Part shown: positions 5,473-11,978 of the stretch, piece after piece
Layout: each line of letters begins with the position of its first letter
How positions within the stretch are numbered: the first letter of the stretch is position 1
Source of the DNA: JBARCX01 sp049794535
GTDB taxonomy: Bacteria; Pseudomonadota; Gammaproteobacteria; Xanthomonadales; Rhodanobacteraceae
Assembly (NCBI GenBank): GCA_049794535.1
Contig: JBARCX010000027.1
Coordinates: 1 to 13,333, forward strand
Direction of reading: 5' to 3'
Length of the DNA stretch: 13,333 bases
The notes under the pieces: model-generated
Databases searched by the model: none
What the model saw: only the letters and a program-made list of their open reading frames with translations
Told to the model about the DNA's origin: nothing
Position numbers and translations under genes: made by a program

Positions 5473-8184
5473 TTAGTGCTTATCCGGCGCTGGCCCTTGT
5501 ACCACCTGCACCAGATGCTGCGGCTTCAAATATTTCTTGAAAGCATCCTGCACCTGGGTAGCAGTGAGGTTGAGGTAGTTGTGGGCGGCAACCATCGGTT
5601 GATCCAATGGCTCGCCGGTATAGCCCCATTTCACTAGTGACTTTGCGATGCGGTTGACGCTGGATACGCCCAGTGGAATCGAGCGGATTTCGTACTGGCG
5701 TGCATTGGCCAACTCTTCCGCTTTCACCGGGTTGTTTTGCATGTCTGCCAGATTGCTGCGGATCAATGCATCCACCGGCGCCACCTTGCCTGGATCGCTA
5801 CCGTACTGAACGTAGAAGATTGTGCGCGAGCGGTCGAACTGCATGCCCGATCCGGCACCGTAGGCGTAGCCATGACGTACGCGCACATCGACCATTAAAC
5901 GTGAGGCGAAACCATTGCCGCCGAGTACGTCGTTGCCGAGGTTCAAGGCGTAGCGATCAGGGTTGTACAGGTTGAGGTCGAGCATCTGACCCAACATCAC
6001 CTGGTCCTGCGACGCATAGGCATTGTTCACCACGGTGTAGCCGGCGGGATTGAGCGGCACCGGTTTGGGCACGACATCGGGTTTCGGACCCGTGGCCTTC
6101 CAATCACCGAAGTACTTCTCAACGGTGGCCTTGGCTTGTTCGGGTGTTACATCACCGACCACTACGATGGTGGTCAGGTCAGGGCGATAGGTCTGGGCAA
6201 AGTAATCCTGCACGTTCGGCAGCGTCAGCGTGTTTACGGTGGCCGGCGTTGCTTCACGCAGGCCCGGATCGCCAGCAGGATAGAGGCCGTGTTTCAGCGC
6301 CTGGAACATCTTGTACTCCGGCGACTGCAGCTCGCCGGTGAGCGTGCGCGCCAAGGTGCTGCGCTGCACGTCGAAGCCTTGCTGTGGCAGCGCAGGGTGC
6401 AATTCGTTGTCGGCGAGTAATTGCATGCCTTTATCAAAATGCTGACTCAGCACGGCCAGGTTGAAATCGGCACCGCCGGATTCGGTGGCAGAGATGTCGT
6501 CCAACGCTTTATGGAAGGCGGTGCGATCCAAGTGGGTGGAGCCGTAGTCGAACAACGTAGACAGCAGCCGACCGACACCGTCCTGTCCTTTAGGCTCTTG
6601 CAGCTTGTCATTTTGATCAACGTGACCAACCACCGTGACGGTCTTGCTGATGCTCTCCGGCTGCACGATCAGTCGAATGCCGTTGTCGAGCTTCATGTCG
6701 ACGGGGGCCAGCGTCCAGTGCGGCACGTCGAGTTTGCTCAGTGCCTTATCCGCCCATTCCGGCAGCGGTGCATCGAGTTTGTCGTCACTACCGAACGATT
6801 CGCTGCCGCCAAAGCCACTGCTATCCGGTGGACGCTTGCCGTTCTGGTCAGGGGTGAGCACTACGGTGACGCGAGCATCCGGCTTTAGGTAATCGCGGGC
6901 GACGCGGTTTACGTCATCCACCGTTACGTTGCGAATCAAATCCTCGGCCTGATCAGGCGATTCCAAGCCCTGCCAGGCAATCGCCTGCGACCATGCACTG
7001 GCCAGCGTCACGGCGCTGTTCTTGTTGAACTCGGCCTGGCTCAGTTCAGAGCGTTTCGCCGCGTCGACCAGATCAGGCGATACGCCATCTTTCAGTAACT
7101 GCGTGATCACGGCATCGAGATCGGCTTGCGTCTGCTTGGCGTCGCCGCCTTTCGGGAAGCCAGCCTCCATTATGCCGATGCCACCATGTGCGAACGGCTG
7201 CGCCTGTGCATCCGCGCTGAGTACCTTGCCCTGCGAGGCCAGCTCGGACAGCTGGCTACGCGCGTTGCTCAGCACATCCATGAGCACCTGCGACGCGGCG
7301 TAATCCTTCGACTGCATGCCCGGTAGGCGGTACATGAATTGCACGGCGCCGGTGCCCTCCGGTGTGGTGCTGCTGATGGTTTTCGGCTTGAACGCTTGCA
7401 GTGCCACTGGTACGCGTGTTGGCGTGGCGCGCTGGGGGATCGAGCCAAACAGTTGCTTGACCTGGGCCAGGGTTGCTTGGGGATCAACATCGCCGACGAT
7501 CACGAAGATGGCGTTGTTCGGTACGTACCAATCCTTGTAGAACTGTCGCAGTGCGGTTCCAGTGGTTTTGTCGAACGAAGGGCGCGTACCCAGTGGATCT
7601 TCTTCGTAGCCGGTGCCGGCATACAAAGTGCGCTCGGCGTTCTCGAACGCGAGGAAGCCGGGGTCGGAAATATCGCGCGACACCTCCTGCTCGATCGCGC
7701 CTCTTTCGAGGCCCCAGTCCTTGTCGGAAATCATCGCGCCCTGCATGCGGGTGGCTTCGATATGCAGCAGGATGTCGAGATATGCCGACGGTGCTACGAA
7801 GTAATACTGGGTGGCGTCATTGGTGGTGAAAGCGTTGTTATCGCCACCCATCTTGCCGGTCATCTCGTTCAACTGTGCGCCGGTCATACCGGTGCTGTCG
7901 CGGAACATCATGTGCTCCAGCGCGTGCGCACTGCCGGGGAAACCCTTAGGTGTTTCGTAGCCGCCAGCGAGATAGGTGATCTGCGTGGTGACCATCGGTG
8001 CCAGTGTGTCGCGCACGATCACCACGCGCAGGCCGTTGTCGAGGGTGGCACGCAACACGTTGGCGCTCTGGCCGGCCGGTTGGCTGGCTGGCTGGTCGGC
8101 AGCCTGCGCACTACTCACTCCGGCCAGTAGACCCATGCCCAGCATGATGCTGTAAGCCAGCGGTTTGAGTTTGTTCAACTTCAT
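5473..8184 (-). CDS. Exported M16-family zinc peptidase (pitrilysin/insulinase type)
   Basis: A 903-residue zinc metallopeptidase with a signal peptide (basic start, hydrophobic core, AQA cleavage site near residue 28), so it probably works in the periplasm. The N-terminal half carries the inverted zinc motif HALEH (His87, Glu90, His91); the third ligand is most likely Glu167 in LERGAIEQEVSRD, 76 residues after His91, with Glu160 also conserved, as in pitrilysin. The C-terminal half (from about residue 490, DMKLDNGIRLIVQPES) is a second M16 unit without the zinc motif but with RVRHGYAYGAGSGM, the region that helps bind substrate. Fusing an active and an inactive half in one chain is usual for this group. 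M16 enzymes cut short peptides inside a closed chamber; the substrate is unknown. ATG 8184 has AGGGG 9 nt upstream. The gene is convergent with fsr and divergent from the YbjQ-family gene. Confidence 0.94.
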   Translation of the reverse strand: MKLNKLKPLAYSIMLGMGLLAGVSSAQAADQPASQPAGQSANVLRATLDNGLRVVIVRDTLAPMVTTQITYLAGGYETPKGFPGSAHALEHMMFRDSTGMTGAQLNEMTGKMGGDNNAFTTNDATQYYFVAPSAYLDILLHIEATRMQGAMISDKDWGLERGAIEQEVSRDISDPGFLAFENAERTLYAGTGYEEDPLGTRPSFDKTTGTALRQFYKDWYVPNNAIFVIVGDVDPQATLAQVKQLFGSIPQRATPTRVPVALQAFKPKTISSTTPEGTGAVQFMYRLPGMQSKDYAASQVLMDVLSNARSQLSELASQGKVLSADAQAQPFAHGGIGIMEAGFPKGGDAKQTQADLDAVITQLLKDGVSPDLVDAAKRSELSQAEFNKNSAVTLASAWSQAIAWQGLESPDQAEDLIRNVTVDDVNRVARDYLKPDARVTVVLTPDQNGKRPPDSSGFGGSESFGSDDKLDAPLPEWADKALSKLDVPHWTLAPVDMKLDNGIRLIVQPESISKTVTVVGHVDQNDKLQEPKGQDGVGRLLSTLFDYGSTHLDRTAFHKALDDISATESGGADFNLAVLSQHFDKGMQLLADNELHPALPQQGFDVQRSTLARTLTGELQSPEYKMFQALKHGLYPAGDPGLREATPATVNTLTLPNVQDYFAQTYRPDLTTIVVVGDVTPEQAKATVEKYFGDWKATGPKPDVVPKPVPLNPAGYTVVNNAYASQDQVMLGQMLDLNLYNPDRYALNLGNDVLGGNGFASRLMVDVRVRHGYAYGAGSGMQFDRSRTIFYVQYGSDPGKVAPVDALIRSNLADMQNNPVKAEELANARQYEIRSIPLGVSSVNRIAKSLVKWGYTGEPLDQPMVAAHNYLNLTATQVQDAFKKYLKPQHLVQVVQGPAPDKH

Positions 8185-8335
8185 TGTCGACGACCCCTAA
8201 TCCAGTGGTGGAACGTGTTGGGAAGCACGCGGCACAGCGGCTGTGCGATGCGCGCTCGATGGTGACATACCGCATGATTCGCGCGTATGTGTCGGAAGCC
8301 GGGGGAGGGGCATCGGCCACTTTCGGGGCAGGGCA

Positions 8336-8358
8336 GTGCGGCGTATGTTTAGCCGCAC
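8336..8358. promoter_or_regulatory. Perfect 7-bp inverted repeat upstream of the YbjQ-family gene
   Basis: GTGCGGC (8336-8342) and GCCGCAC (8352-8358) are exact reverse complements around a 9-nt centre, about 40 nt before the start codon. The centre contains TATGTT (8344-8349), which lies 17 nt after TTTCGG (8321-8326), a weak promoter-like pair. The dyad could be an operator or a leader hairpin. The remainder of the 8185-8398 gap, shared with the divergent peptidase gene, shows nothing clear. Confidence 0.3.
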
Positions 8359-8398
8359 GGCTTAGCGCCTTCCAAGTTAACCAAGGGGAGTCACAGAC

Positions 8399-8722
8399 AT
8401 GCTCGTCGTCACAACAGAAAACGTGCCTGGCCATCAGGTGAAGCAGGTCAAGGGGCAGGTATTCGGCGTGGTGGTGCGTAGTCGCGGCATCGGCGGCAAC
8501 GTGATGGCTGGATTGCGCTCCATCGTGGGTGGCGAAATCCACGAATACACGCAAATGCTCGAGGAAGCCCGTCGGCATGCGCTCGACCGGCTTGTGGCCA
8601 ATGCCACGGTGATGGGTGCCAATGCCGTGGTGATGATGCGTTTCGATTCGGCAGAAATCGGCCAGACCATGAGTGAGATCGTGGCCTACGGCACGGCCGT
8701 GGTACTCGATCCGCCAACCTGA
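8399..8722 (+). CDS. ybjQ: YbjQ-family (UPF0145) protein
   Basis: A small cytoplasmic protein of 107 residues, close to the family's usual length. The whole chain fits the YbjQ/UPF0145 pattern: SRGIGGNVMAGLRSIVGGE, then a helix with YTQMLEEARRHALDRL, then GANAVVMMRFDSAEIG and a final EIVAYGTAVVL strand. Family members form ring-like oligomers in crystal structures and are often labelled putative heavy-metal-binding proteins, but no function is established and no clear metal site is visible here. ATG 8399 has an excellent ribosome-binding site (AAGGGGAG, 8 nt upstream). It is the first gene of a probable operon: the next gene starts 13 nt after its stop. Confidence 0.93.
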   Translation: MLVVTTENVPGHQVKQVKGQVFGVVVRSRGIGGNVMAGLRSIVGGEIHEYTQMLEEARRHALDRLVANATVMGANAVVMMRFDSAEIGQTMSEIVAYGTAVVLDPPT

Positions 8723-8735
8723 GTAGGAGACAAGC

Positions 8736-9044
8736 GTGTTGTTAATCGTTTGCTACGTGCTCGGCGGCCTGTTGTTGCTGGCTGCCGCATTCGCTGCGGT
8801 CAGCGGGATGTTTCTCATGCTGCTGCCGCAACTACTCATCGGCGGGTTATTGCTGGTGGTCGGCTTGGCTATCGAGCGCTGGCGCTATAAGCCAGTACGT
8901 CGTGAAGTACCGGATGCCCGTTGGAAAGACACCGGCGAGCGTTTCATCGATCCCGAAACCGGCCTGCTTACCGGTGTGTATTTCGACCCGGCGCGCGGTG
9001 AGCGCCATTACATCGCGATGGATGAACACATCAACGCACCGTGA
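8736..9044 (+). CDS. Small membrane protein with two N-terminal helices, unknown function
   Basis: A 102-residue protein starting at GTG 8736, chosen because TAGGAGA lies 6 nt upstream and the start falls at the edge of the first hydrophobic segment. Residues 1-25 and 29-46 are strongly hydrophobic, the second ending in the basic IERWRYKPVRRE. The C-terminal half is hydrophilic and probably cytoplasmic, with RFIDPETGLLTGVYFDP and a GERHYI segment. I recognise no named domain. It follows the YbjQ-family gene by 13 nt and precedes the Bax inhibitor-type gene by 89 nt on the same strand, so it is probably cotranscribed with both. Coding status is well supported by ribosome-binding site, spacing and composition; function is unknown. 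Confidence 0.82.
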   Translation: MLLIVCYVLGGLLLLAAAFAAVSGMFLMLLPQLLIGGLLLVVGLAIERWRYKPVRREVPDARWKDTGERFIDPETGLLTGVYFDPARGERHYIAMDEHINAP

Positions 9045-9079
9045 GCGCGTGTGGCTGACGCTGCCTTATGGACGGGGTA

Positions 9080-9106
9080 GCATGGCGGCTTAGGCCGTGC
9101 CCATGC
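9080..9106 (+). promoter_or_regulatory. Leader hairpin before the Bax inhibitor-type gene
   Basis: GCATGG (9080-9085) pairs with CCATGC (9101-9106), and the inner CGGC (9086-9089) pairs with GCCG (9094-9097) over a TTAG loop, leaving a 3-nt bulge on one side. The structure ends 27 nt before the start codon and 14 nt before the ribosome-binding site. It may tune expression of this gene relative to the two upstream genes. Confidence 0.35.
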
Positions 9107-9133
9107 GCGGCTCGTTTACAAGGAGTAAGGCAC

Positions 9134-9889
9134 ATGCGTTCAGGTAATCCGGTATTGCAGGACAAGGCTTTCCAGGGGCTAGTCGCCACGGGTGAGCCGA
9201 TGACGATGAATGGCACCATCGCACGCACTGGCATCTTGCTGGCGCTGGCGGTGATCACCGGTGGCTGGACCTGGCAGCGCTTTATGGACATCGCGGTGCA
9301 GGGCAACCTGCCGGGAGCGATGGCCGCGGTAACGCCCTTCATGTGGGGTGGGTTGATCGCTGGTTTCGTGCTCGCACTGGTCACCACTTTTGCTCAGCGT
9401 TGGGCTGGTATCACCGCACCGTTGTATGCCATTGCCGAAGGCTTTGCCTTGGGTGGCATTTCGGCGGTATTGGAAGTGCGCTATCCAGGCATCGTGCTGC
9501 AGGCGGTGATGCTCACCGTGGGTGTGCTGGCGGCGATGTTGCTGCTGTATCGCTCCGGTTTGATCAAGGTGACCGACAAATTCCGCATGGGCGTAGTGGC
9601 CGCAACGGGTGGTATCGCGTTGCTATATTTGGTGGATATGGGCCTACGTGCATTCACCTCCATCCAGATTCCCTTTATCCATGAATCCGGTGCACTGGGT
9701 ATTGGCTTCAGCCTGCTGGTGGTAGGGCTGGCAGCCCTCAACCTGGTGCTCGACTTCGACATGATCGATCGTGCCGCGTCGCAAGGTGCGCCGAAATACA
9801 TGGAGTGGTACGGCGCGTTCGCGTTGATGGTCACGCTGGTATGGCTGTACATGGAAATTTTGCGTTTGCTGTCGAAAGCACGCCGCTAA
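9134..9889 (+). CDS. Bax inhibitor-1/YccA-type membrane protein
   Basis: A 251-residue integral inner-membrane protein with about seven hydrophobic segments from residue 30 on. YAIAEGFALGGIS (about 98-110) and the late LNLVLDFDMIDRAASQGAPK (about 202-221) match the BI-1-like family, whose aspartates near the C-terminus form the pH-sensitive di-aspartyl site studied in B. subtilis YetJ; Asp207, Asp209 and Asp212 are candidates here. Members conduct or regulate calcium flux or interact with membrane proteases such as FtsH, but the role in this organism is unknown. ATG 9134 is chosen over an in-frame start at 9068 because AAGGAG lies 8 nt upstream; the longer version adds a non-hydrophobic Cys/Arg tail. 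It is last of a three-gene unit with the YbjQ-family and small membrane protein genes, and a strong terminator follows. Confidence 0.9.
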   Translation: MRSGNPVLQDKAFQGLVATGEPMTMNGTIARTGILLALAVITGGWTWQRFMDIAVQGNLPGAMAAVTPFMWGGLIAGFVLALVTTFAQRWAGITAPLYAIAEGFALGGISAVLEVRYPGIVLQAVMLTVGVLAAMLLLYRSGLIKVTDKFRMGVVAATGGIALLYLVDMGLRAFTSIQIPFIHESGALGIGFSLLVVGLAALNLVLDFDMIDRAASQGAPKYMEWYGAFALMVTLVWLYMEILRLLSKARR

Positions 9890-9955
9890 ATTATCGGCAC
9901 TTTAATCAGCCGCATCTGTTTTTCTGAGCGTTCAGCGCATACGAATAAGGTTCAA

Positions 9956-9984
9956 CAAAAAGCCGCCGTTTAGGCGGCTTTTTG
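9956..9984. terminator. Strong bidirectional intrinsic terminator
   Basis: CAAAAAGCCGCC (9956-9967) and GGCGGCTTTTTG (9973-9984) form a perfect 12-bp stem with the 5-nt loop GTTTA. The GC core is followed by TTTTT on both strands, so it can end the Bax inhibitor operon on + and the diguanylate cyclase message on -. It lies 66 nt after one stop codon and 33 nt after the other. Confidence 0.93.
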
Positions 9985-10017
9985 TTGGTGACGATGGGGC
10001 GCGATATCAGTGTTGCC

Positions 10018-11199
10018 TTAAGCCGGCGCAATGGATTCCGTCGCCGATAGTGCATGCGTTACGGCGTTACGACCAATGGACTTAGCGCGATATAGCGCCT
10101 CATCAGCCAAGGCCACCAGTTGCTCAAAGCTTGCATCAGGCTCTACGGCCACACCGATACTGGTAGTGATAGGGATGCAGCGCTCAGCCGTGTTGGCGGG
10201 CGAATGCGCCAACGTATGGCGTAATTGTTCGGCTAATGCCATCGCTTCGACAAGATCGACATTGGGCATGGCCAGCACAAACTCTTCACCACCATAACGA
10301 CTCGCCAAACTGGCCGGCCAGCGATGGATACCCTCACGGAGGATGGTGGTGAAGTGCTGCAACACGGTGTCGCCTGCGTCGTGGCCCCAGTTGTCGTTGA
10401 TCTGTTTGAAATGATCCAGATCGAATATCAGCAGTGCGAATGGCTGCCCGCGATGCTTACAGCGTGCCAGGCTTTTTTGCCCTTCGGCGATGATCGCGTT
10501 GCGATTGAGCAGGCCGGTGAGTCCGTCGGTACTTGCCGCCCGACGCAGGTCGACCATCAGTCGGTCGGTGATCAGCAGCAACAGCGCGAAATATCCCGCC
10601 AGGCCAATCAGGATGGCCGCAACAAAGGTGGCCAATATGGGGGAGCCAGCTTTCAACAAGTCCTGCCCGGCGTGGTCACTCATCGGCATGAACAGGCGGA
10701 TCAGAAATACGCTGGCATCGAGCACCATGACAGAGGCGGCTAGCTGGCAACTGATGCGAATTTCCCGTTGCCCATAGCGCAACAGCAGGATGCCGGCCCA
10801 GATGTCCCAAACGATGGCTTGGATGCTGGCGAGCGCAATGCGTACTCGTAGATCCGGCATGCCCAAGAAAAAATAAGTGATCAGTGCCGTATAGAGCACT
10901 ACCACGACGAAGGGCATATGCCATTGCAACGGCTTGCCCACGTGCATGGCAATGCCTTTCAACATGAGCGCGCTGCCGACAGCGATAGCCCCGTTACCGA
11001 TCACGATCGATACGATGTCGGGGATATGGTTGCGCATGCCGATAAGCGTGATGCCGAACGCAGTTGTCCATAAGCTGCAAACCCACATCCGCAACGCCGG
11101 CTGATGACGCAGTACGAGCAGCAGCGATGTGAAGCCGATCGACGCGCTGATGCTCATCAATAGGCCGACGAAGCTCAGGGTGGGGAGATCCAGGTGCAT
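10018..11199 (-). CDS. Membrane-bound GGDEF diguanylate cyclase
   Basis: A 393-residue enzyme predicted to make cyclic di-GMP from two GTP. The first 215 residues hold about seven hydrophobic segments and no named sensor domain that I can recognise, so the signal is unknown. The GGDEF domain runs from about residue 218: ASTDGLTGLLNR, FDLDHFKQINDNWGHDAGD (metal and substrate region) and RYGGEEFVLAMP, with the signature GGEEF at 303-307, which is a catalytically competent form. The inhibitory I-site (RxxD five residues before the signature) is absent: the four residues there are WPAS, so product inhibition through that site is not expected. No EAL domain is present. ATG 11199 has GAGAG a few bases upstream. 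The gene shares a bidirectional terminator with the Bax inhibitor-type gene and is divergent from the DUF2946-type gene. Confidence 0.93.
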   Translation of the reverse strand: MHLDLPTLSFVGLLMSISASIGFTSLLLVLRHQPALRMWVCSLWTTAFGITLIGMRNHIPDIVSIVIGNGAIAVGSALMLKGIAMHVGKPLQWHMPFVVVVLYTALITYFFLGMPDLRVRIALASIQAIVWDIWAGILLLRYGQREIRISCQLAASVMVLDASVFLIRLFMPMSDHAGQDLLKAGSPILATFVAAILIGLAGYFALLLLITDRLMVDLRRAASTDGLTGLLNRNAIIAEGQKSLARCKHRGQPFALLIFDLDHFKQINDNWGHDAGDTVLQHFTTILREGIHRWPASLASRYGGEEFVLAMPNVDLVEAMALAEQLRHTLAHSPANTAERCIPITTSIGVAVEPDASFEQLVALADEALYRAKSIGRNAVTHALSATESIAPA

Positions 11200-11262
11200 G
11201 CGCTCTCGCTAGCATGAGTCGTCGCCCGTGGGGACGAGCAGACGATTTATTAGCCTCTCTAT

Positions 11263-11277
11263 CGACAGGAAGTGTCG
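11263..11277. promoter_or_regulatory. Short dyad between the diguanylate cyclase and DUF2946-type genes
   Basis: CGACA (11263-11267) and TGTCG (11273-11277) form a perfect inverted repeat around GGAAG. TAATAA-like -10 candidates lie on both sides (11294-11299 on +, and on - near 11248-11253), but neither has a convincing -35. It is a possible operator for one or both divergent genes. Confidence 0.22.
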
Positions 11278-11349
11278 TAGCTTGAGTCTCACGTAATAAG
11301 GTACGTCACTTTGTGCGACGTGACCGTATGTCGCATCAAGGTCGGCGCT

Positions 11350-11400
11350 ATGAAGCGCATGAATATGCGATCATCCCTGGAGCCTACTCCAGGCTTTTAG
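11350..11400 (+). CDS. Putative 16-residue leader peptide upstream of the DUF2946-type gene
   Basis: ATG 11350 opens a short frame, MKRMNMRSSLEPTPGF, ending at TAG 11398-11400. AAGG lies 8 nt before the ATG, a normal ribosome-binding distance. The stop is 17 nt before the GTG of the next gene, and the last seven or so codons lie inside a hairpin followed by TTTT. Three of the first six residues are Met. The arrangement resembles a regulatory leader peptide, where ribosome position decides whether the hairpin forms. A frame this short can occur by chance, so this is a candidate only. Confidence 0.35.
   Translation: MKRMNMRSSLEPTPGF
11376..11398 (+). terminator. Hairpin plus TTTT in the DUF2946 leader, possible attenuator
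   Basis: CCTGGAG (11376-11382) and CTCCAGG (11387-11393) make a perfect 7-bp stem with a 4-nt loop, followed by C and TTTT (11395-11398). This is the form of an intrinsic terminator, but it lies before the gene it would stop. Upstream, ATGCG (11365-11369) can pair with CGCAT (11356-11360), or as ATGCGA (11365-11370) with TCGCAT (11331-11336), so rival folds exist. Confidence 0.45.
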
Positions 11401-11417
11401 AAGGATGGGGATCGCCC

Positions 11418-11795
11418 GTGTTCCGCAAGGCAACACATCGACGGTTTGTCGCATGGCTGGCTATGGCTGCCATCTGGCTGACTGTCGTCGCGCCGGTGAT
11501 CTCGCAGACCCTGCCGGTGGAGCAAGCGTGGCCTGATCAAGAGGCCTGGTGCACGAGTCACGGGTTGAGCGATCAGCATCCGTCGATGCCATCCGATCCG
11601 TCCATGCACATGGACAAGTGCGGCTACTGCGCGCTGCTGGGTCATAGCCCGCTGCTGTCGGGTAGCGTCAGTGTTGCTCTGCAACCGTCGCTGTTGGCAG
11701 CGCAGGCACCCACCTTGTGGACGCCAGGGATCGATGTCGTTGAGCCCATCTTGAGCGCGAATCCGCGCGGACCGCCGCTGACAAGCAACGGCTAA
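11418..11795 (+). CDS. DUF2946-type exported Cys/His/Met-rich protein
   Basis: A 125-residue protein starting at GTG 11418, chosen because AAGGATGGGG ends 7 nt upstream and the start gives a basic N-terminus (FRKATHRRF) leading into a hydrophobic segment (about 11-28), i.e. a signal peptide or anchor. The exported part has Cys45, His48, His54, Met57, Met63, His64, Met65, Cys68, Cys71 (CGYC) and His76, then a C-terminal NPRGPP. This Cys-His plus CxxC plus RxPP pattern fits DUF2946, whose members often sit beside TonB-dependent receptors. The ligand set suggests binding of copper or another soft metal; that is inference. The frame is open upstream to GTG 11313, but the longer form would bury the signal segment. 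The TonB-dependent receptor gene starts 183 nt downstream, a gap holding only a weak 5-bp hairpin at 11937-11950. Confidence 0.78.
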   Translation: MFRKATHRRFVAWLAMAAIWLTVVAPVISQTLPVEQAWPDQEAWCTSHGLSDQHPSMPSDPSMHMDKCGYCALLGHSPLLSGSVSVALQPSLLAAQAPTLWTPGIDVVEPILSANPRGPPLTSNG

Positions 11796-11978
11796 TTCGA
11801 GCGACAGCGCGGCATCTACTGCCGGCTTCTGTTCGCATCGATATCGACATAAACATATTCGCGGAATCGGTAGCGTTGGTGCACGGATCAGTGCGCTGCT
11901 AGCTATTTGCGATTGCCGTATGCCCATTGCTTATGCGCCGTCAACACGGCTGCATGTCATCGACCGGATTCTTTACTC

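Noticed and set aside
5356..5637. Plus-strand frame beginning in the intergenic palindrome
   Set aside because: It is translated repeat sequence joined to antisense of the peptidase C-terminus.
7339..8130. 263-codon open frame on the plus strand
   Set aside because: It is antisense to the zinc-binding half of the M16 peptidase and is explained by high-GC codon usage.
8111..8578. 155-codon minus-strand frame across the peptidase/YbjQ-family intergenic region
   Set aside because: It crosses the start regions of two well-supported genes, and neither its product nor its start looks real.
11313..11417. N-terminal extension of the DUF2946-type protein to GTG 11313 or ATG 11328
   Set aside because: The extension would place 30 or more polar residues before the signal segment, and the GTG at 11418 has a much better ribosome-binding site.
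11200..11417. Cobalamin or other known riboswitch before the DUF2946/TonB-receptor genes
   Set aside because: I looked for a cobalamin-box-like segment and other familiar conserved cores and saw none; the structure seen is a simple hairpin set.
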